Virus record (IMG/VR): IMGVR_UViG_3300028298_000017
Coordinates: 1-35,633 of that record
Strand: one strand, 5' to 3'
DNA length: 35,633 bases
Source: a virus
Position 1 is the stretch's first letter. Every line of letters begins with the position of its first letter. Made by a program: the position numbers and the translations under genes. The notes below the pieces were generated by a model. That model was given only the letters and a program-made list of their open reading frames with translations. It was not told the origin of the DNA and searched no databases. This document shows, piece after piece, positions 32,916 to 35,633 of this stretch.

Positions 32916-33241
32916 GGCGCGGATGGATTGATGGCGTTCTGCGAAAGAAATTTACGCGCCTTGTGCCTCAATCGGTGGGCATCGTCTTGATCGTATTCAG
33001 GCATTTCAGCGATTTCACGAAGCTGCTCCGTGAAGTCAGCCATCACTTCCGCGCAGACGGCAGCCATGAGACGACCGTTAGGCGTTTCGGGGTCGTATAC
33101 CTTGGTGTCTGGTCGCGTCTCGTATCCGAATTGCGGGGCTAGTCGCTCGTAGGTGTCGTGGAATCGCCGCGCCAACGAAGACGCAGAACAAGGCATCGCA
33201 TCCGACGCCGGGGGAGTTGGTTCTTTGGTAGTTGAGTTCAT
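32912..33241 (-). CDS. Conserved-type phage hypothetical protein, 109 aa
   Basis: The protein starts MNSTTKEPTPPASDAMPCSA; its central part (FHDTYERLAPQFGYETRPDT, followed by PNGRLMAAVCAEVMADF) resembles small hypothetical proteins common in phages and prophages, including the conserved 'FGYETR..P.NGRLM' block. The N-terminus is probably disordered, the rest helical. No function is established for this family. It lies between the ParB-methylase gene and the small 67-aa genes, with a duplicated 25-base leader. Confidence 0.6.
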   Translation of the reverse strand: MNSTTKEPTPPASDAMPCSASSLARRFHDTYERLAPQFGYETRPDTKVYDPETPNGRLMAAVCAEVMADFTEQLREIAEMPEYDQDDAHRLRHKARKFLSQNAINPSAP

Positions 33242-33269
33242 AGCGGTGCGAATGGATTGTTGGCGTTCT
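33242..33269 (-). repeat. Duplicated leader segment (second copy at 32916-32940)
   Basis: On the leftward strand AGAACGCCAACAATCCATTC, plus a further GCACC and GCT, directly precedes the ATG at 33241. AGAACGCCATCAATCCATCC plus GCGCC precedes the ATG at 32915, with 22 of 25 bases identical and both followed by ATGA. The second copy lies inside the C-terminal codons of the gene at 32912-33241. It looks like a duplicated translation-initiation context. Confidence 0.65.
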
Positions 33270-34759
33270 TAAACAAACTGTGCTTGACCGTTGCATATTT
33301 CGTTCAACTTCTTCTTGATCGCGTTAAGCCCTTTATAGAAGTGGTCGGGATCAAGCTCAATTCCCATCGGCGTAAGTCCCAAGTCAATTGCGGCACGGAT
33401 GGACGACATTTGTCCGCAGTAAGGATCCAATACAACTTGCCCTTTATACGCAATAGCCTCGTAGATAAAGCGCCATACGATAGCCGGTTTGGCAAACGGA
33501 TTGTCATACAATTTTCGTTCGGCAGTCGAATCTCCGATGACAACACAGGATGACTGGGGCTTGTTAAGCACAGCTCCGCCCTTACGTAAGACCATAGCGA
33601 ATTCGACATTTTTAGTGTAGTTTTTAGTCGCCGCATTATTACGGCATGGATGTAGTTTGTGCCACACGAGTGGCCATCTTTGTGGTTTGAAACCCACTTG
33701 CTTTGCCCAGTTGTGCAACTTTTCGTGGTGTTCGAGATCATACCAAAACACACAAAAACCGTTTGGTTTGAGCAAACGGAATGCGTTTTCTAGAAACGGA
33801 AGCATCATCGAAACGTTTTGTTCTGCTTGATGAGTTTCGACAACGGTGTCAAGGTTCTTGATCGTGTCGAGGTTGTCCATATCGATTCCGTAAGGGATAT
33901 CGGTAATGACATGATCGACAGATTCCGGATTAAACTGTGGCATTATTTCTAAGCAGTCTCCAATGAAGTAGAGTTTGGAAAGCTCAAAGACCTTAGTCTC
34001 AAGGATCTGTGTTTCCGAAGGTGTGGCGAAGTCGGAAAGATTCAACACGTTCGGGTCGTTTGGTTCGATGACCTGCGGCTTGTCCATGAGATCATTGAAG
34101 ATATCGTTCACGTTGATTGTGCCAACGAAACCAGAGCCGACAACTTTTGTCGCGGCACCGGTGAAACCTTCTTTCAATCTCACGGCTTCATTCTCACGGC
34201 GCTTGAGAAGAATCTCATACGCGATGCGAAGTGATGGTGCATCACAAATCTCTTGATCACCAGCGATTAGGAACGTGCGAATCTGATACGCATGAGAGAC
34301 TGAAGCATTGGACACTCCAAGCAACGCACCGGTGTCCCTCATGCCCCACGTCTTATGTGTCTCATTAGCTTCCGCGACTTTTAGTTCGTGCCCACGGGCG
34401 ATGAGGAACACGCGTTCCTTCCAGTTCATATCCAACCGGCGGAAGTTTTCCTCGCCTTCCATCTCAACAATCTGTGAGATTGGAAGATCTTCGAATGAGA
34501 TTACTGGAAGCCAGTCATTACCTGACATGATCATTGCCGCAGTGCGACGTCCGCCTGCTATCAAGATGTAATCCTTATCACCGCGTTTAGAAACAGTGGG
34601 AGGGTGAATCAAGCCAGTAGTAGCAATGCTCTCGGCCAGGTCTTTAAGATCGCCGTAGTCTTGACGACTACGATCTTTAACATCGAGCCACGATTTATGA
34701 ATCAAGATGGCTTGTTCAGGATAAATAAACGACGGCGGTGTTGGTGTGTCTGTTATCAT
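33269..34759 (-). CDS. ParB-like domain fused to a DNA methyltransferase, 496 aa
   Basis: Residues 34-80 have the ParB N-terminal pattern (DLAESIATTGLIHPPTV, then ILIAGGRRTAAM), followed by a helix-turn-helix of the ParB type around 140-165 (ALLGVSNASVSHAYQIRTFL). Residues 260-496 form an SAM-dependent methyltransferase: YFIGDCLEI, catalytic-type motif DIPYG (287-291), and SAM-binding LDPYCGQMSS (444-453) with GIELDPDHF. A DxPY motif implies N6-adenine or N4-cytosine methylation. ParB-methylase fusions occur in phages and mobile elements. The start at 34759 overlaps the upstream stop (ATGA) and is preferred to 34798. The predicted binding site is unknown. Confidence 0.85.
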   Translation of the reverse strand: MITDTPTPPSFIYPEQAILIHKSWLDVKDRSRQDYGDLKDLAESIATTGLIHPPTVSKRGDKDYILIAGGRRTAAMIMSGNDWLPVISFEDLPISQIVEMEGEENFRRLDMNWKERVFLIARGHELKVAEANETHKTWGMRDTGALLGVSNASVSHAYQIRTFLIAGDQEICDAPSLRIAYEILLKRRENEAVRLKEGFTGAATKVVGSGFVGTINVNDIFNDLMDKPQVIEPNDPNVLNLSDFATPSETQILETKVFELSKLYFIGDCLEIMPQFNPESVDHVITDIPYGIDMDNLDTIKNLDTVVETHQAEQNVSMMLPFLENAFRLLKPNGFCVFWYDLEHHEKLHNWAKQVGFKPQRWPLVWHKLHPCRNNAATKNYTKNVEFAMVLRKGGAVLNKPQSSCVVIGDSTAERKLYDNPFAKPAIVWRFIYEAIAYKGQVVLDPYCGQMSSIRAAIDLGLTPMGIELDPDHFYKGLNAIKKKLNEICNGQAQFV

Positions 34760-34959
34760 ATATGGAATCCAAGGTTGAAGGTTAAAATTGTGAAACACTT
34801 TTTATTTTGAGAGAGATCGAAAGCAGCAGTTGCACGGGTAGTTTCAACACCGTGGTGTTCCGCAAGTTTAAGCAAGGGTCTAACTGGCATCTGCCGCAGC
34901 AGTCCGTAGAGTTCTTCACTTGTTAAGTCCTTAACGCGAACGGTAAATTGTTTAGCCAT
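34756..34959 (-). CDS. Small protein of unknown function, 67 aa
   Basis: The protein begins MAKQFTVRVKDLTSEELYGL and has helical content (EELYGLLRQMPVRPLLKLAE) and a Val/Thr-rich centre. It starts 11 bases after a strong hairpin (34971-34996) and ends in an ATGA overlap with the ParB-methyltransferase start, so the two are probably co-translated. No domain is recognised. A small partner or regulator of the methyltransferase is possible, based on coupling only. Confidence 0.55.
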   Translation of the reverse strand: MAKQFTVRVKDLTSEELYGLLRQMPVRPLLKLAEHHGVETTRATAAFDLSQNKKCFTILTFNLGFHI

Positions 34960-34970
34960 GAGAAAGTAAG

Positions 34971-34996
34971 CGAGGGCCGGTTTGACCCGACCCCCG
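34971..34996 (-). promoter_or_regulatory. Intergenic hairpin 11 bases upstream of a start codon
   Basis: On the leftward strand CGGGGGTCGG, loop GTCAAA and CCGGCCCTCG form a 10-bp stem with wobble pairs. CTTACTTTCTC follows, then the ATG at 34959. The position relative to the start matches the 12-base spacing of the left-end hairpins, although the sequence differs. Confidence 0.6.
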
Positions 34997-35009
34997 CCGA
35001 ATGTTTGGA

Positions 35010-35489
35010 TTACTGGGGAACCGCGGTCAGACGGGAGATGTTGTTTTGCAACCCGTAGTCTGGATCATCCTTCACTTTAATACGTGCCGCCACTTGACGA
35101 TTGATGTAGGTAGAGGGTAGGAACGGACCACGCGAACCCTTCTTCGAGCCAGTCACCGCGTCTTGCAACGTGGCGAGATTCTCTTGGAAGTCCCGTGCGT
35201 CCGGCTTGGACGGGTTGTTTTGCAACGGCATGTACTGGCGAAGCTGGAAACCAGCCTTGATATCCAGTTCTTTGCCTTCGGCTTGTCCCTTGAGGGACGT
35301 CGCGTCACTCGCGGTCTTGAAGATCACCAGCAAGTTGTTGCCGGTTTTCTCCTTGTTCTCGACGACCTCGATCTTGTCGACGGTAACGACATACAGTCCT
35401 TCAACCAAAACTGGCATCGAATTGTCGACGTCATTCAGGTTTATGTTCAGACCCAGAGGGTCCATTTCATTCATTTGGTCAGTGTCCAT
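35010..35489 (-). CDS. DUF669-like phage ssDNA-binding protein, 159 aa
   Basis: The first gene of the leftward replication arm encodes an acidic N-terminus (MDTDQMNEMDPLGLNINLND), a beta-rich core (VLVEGLYVVTVDKIEVVENK, then NLLVIFKTASDATSLKGQAE) and a C-terminal FLPSTYINRQVAARIKVKDD. This resembles DUF669-type proteins with an OB-like fold that accompany phage replication and recombination genes. The leader is CAA-rich with no Shine-Dalgarno (AAAACAACAACAAAACAACA, then ATACCATATAACATG). A start at 35474 is possible. A role in coating single strands is inferred from family and position. Confidence 0.65.
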   Translation of the reverse strand: MDTDQMNEMDPLGLNINLNDVDNSMPVLVEGLYVVTVDKIEVVENKEKTGNNLLVIFKTASDATSLKGQAEGKELDIKAGFQLRQYMPLQNNPSKPDARDFQENLATLQDAVTGSKKGSRGPFLPSTYINRQVAARIKVKDDPDYGLQNNISRLTAVPQ

Positions 35490-35633
35490 GTTATATGGTA
35501 TTGTTGTTTTGTTGTTGTTTTGTCTGTTCTCGGATGGAGTCTGTTAAGCTAGTTAACGAGTTAAGTTATTTAACGAGACTCATAAAGTAGGGAAGTTACT
35601 CATAGAAGTTACCGCTGGTCCACGCTCGTTAGG
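35490..35633. other. Right-end intergenic region and leftward leader
   Basis: The segment holds the CAA-rich leader of the ssDNA-binding gene (to about 35520), two tandem motif copies (35544-35578) and a short direct repeat GAAGTTAC (about 35592 and 35606). I cannot place a convincing leftward promoter. If the genome circularises or is permuted, this joins the non-coding left end. Confidence 0.5.
35544..35578 (+). repeat. Dispersed motif, copies 7 and 8, in tandem
   Basis: TTAAGCTAGTTAACGAGT (35544-35561) is a full consensus match and is immediately followed by TTAAGTTATTTAACGAGA (35561-35578), a second copy with 17-base spacing and a few changes. They lie upstream of the leftward replication arm but keep the + orientation of all other copies. 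Confidence 0.8.

Noticed and set aside
1-35633. Terminal direct repeats, integrase, tRNA or CRISPR array
   Set aside because: The first and last hundred bases share no long match, no recombinase signature or cloverleaf is seen, and no regularly spaced repeat-spacer pattern exists.

Overview
The window looks like most or all of the genome of a lytic, tailed double-stranded DNA phage with a podovirus-like gene set. It has terminase, portal, scaffold, capsid and a series of ejection-type internal proteins ending in a 2626-residue giant. It also has its own DNA polymerase, ligase, helicase-type ATPase and methylase. I see no integrase, repressor, tRNA, CRISPR array or RNA polymerase gene, so it probably uses host RNA polymerase throughout. 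The host is not certain. Almost no gene start has a Shine-Dalgarno sequence; starts are instead preceded by A/C-rich leaders or overlap the previous stop (ATGA or TAATG). This, with a fibronectin-III protein whose tail resembles the S-x-DL-x-NW modules common in Verrucomicrobiota proteins, points weakly to Verrucomicrobiota, with Bacteroidota as an alternative.

Layout. Bases 1-692 are non-coding, low-complexity and hairpin-rich. A leftward cluster of small genes (693-1853) follows, separated by three near-identical 12-4-12 hairpins and closed by a terminator at 645-687. A control region (1854-2154) carries a strong sigma70-type rightward promoter. The rightward arm then runs as one tightly packed unit: a TerS-like gene (2205), virion surface and fibre genes (2678-5994), a lysis cassette with a holin-like protein, a lipoprotein, a membrane-anchored FN3 protein and an amidase (6000-7589), a zincin-like protein (7582), terminase large subunit (8475), portal (10055), scaffold (12271), major capsid protein (13009), connector/tail proteins (14718-17587) and internal proteins ending in the giant (19625-27505).

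The leftward arm (35489 to 27414) holds replication and DNA-modification genes in the order of transcription: DUF669-like ssDNA-binding protein, a small protein, ParB-methyltransferase fusion, small proteins, an HNH nuclease, family A DNA polymerase with a UDG-like N-terminus, ATP-dependent ligase, a small protein and a DUF3987-type ATPase. The two arms converge and their last genes overlap antisense by 92 bases.

The most interesting signals are not genes. An oriented 18-base motif, TTAAGCNAGTTAACGAGT, recurs at least seven times, always on the + strand, at module boundaries, at the terL start and inside the giant gene. It has a near-palindromic CTNGTTAACNAG core and could be a phage-specific promoter or the binding site of the ParB-methyltransferase. 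A family of covarying hairpins lies exactly 12 bases upstream of three start codons (11 bases for a fourth), in a genome without Shine-Dalgarno sites, and may be a structured translation or attenuation element.
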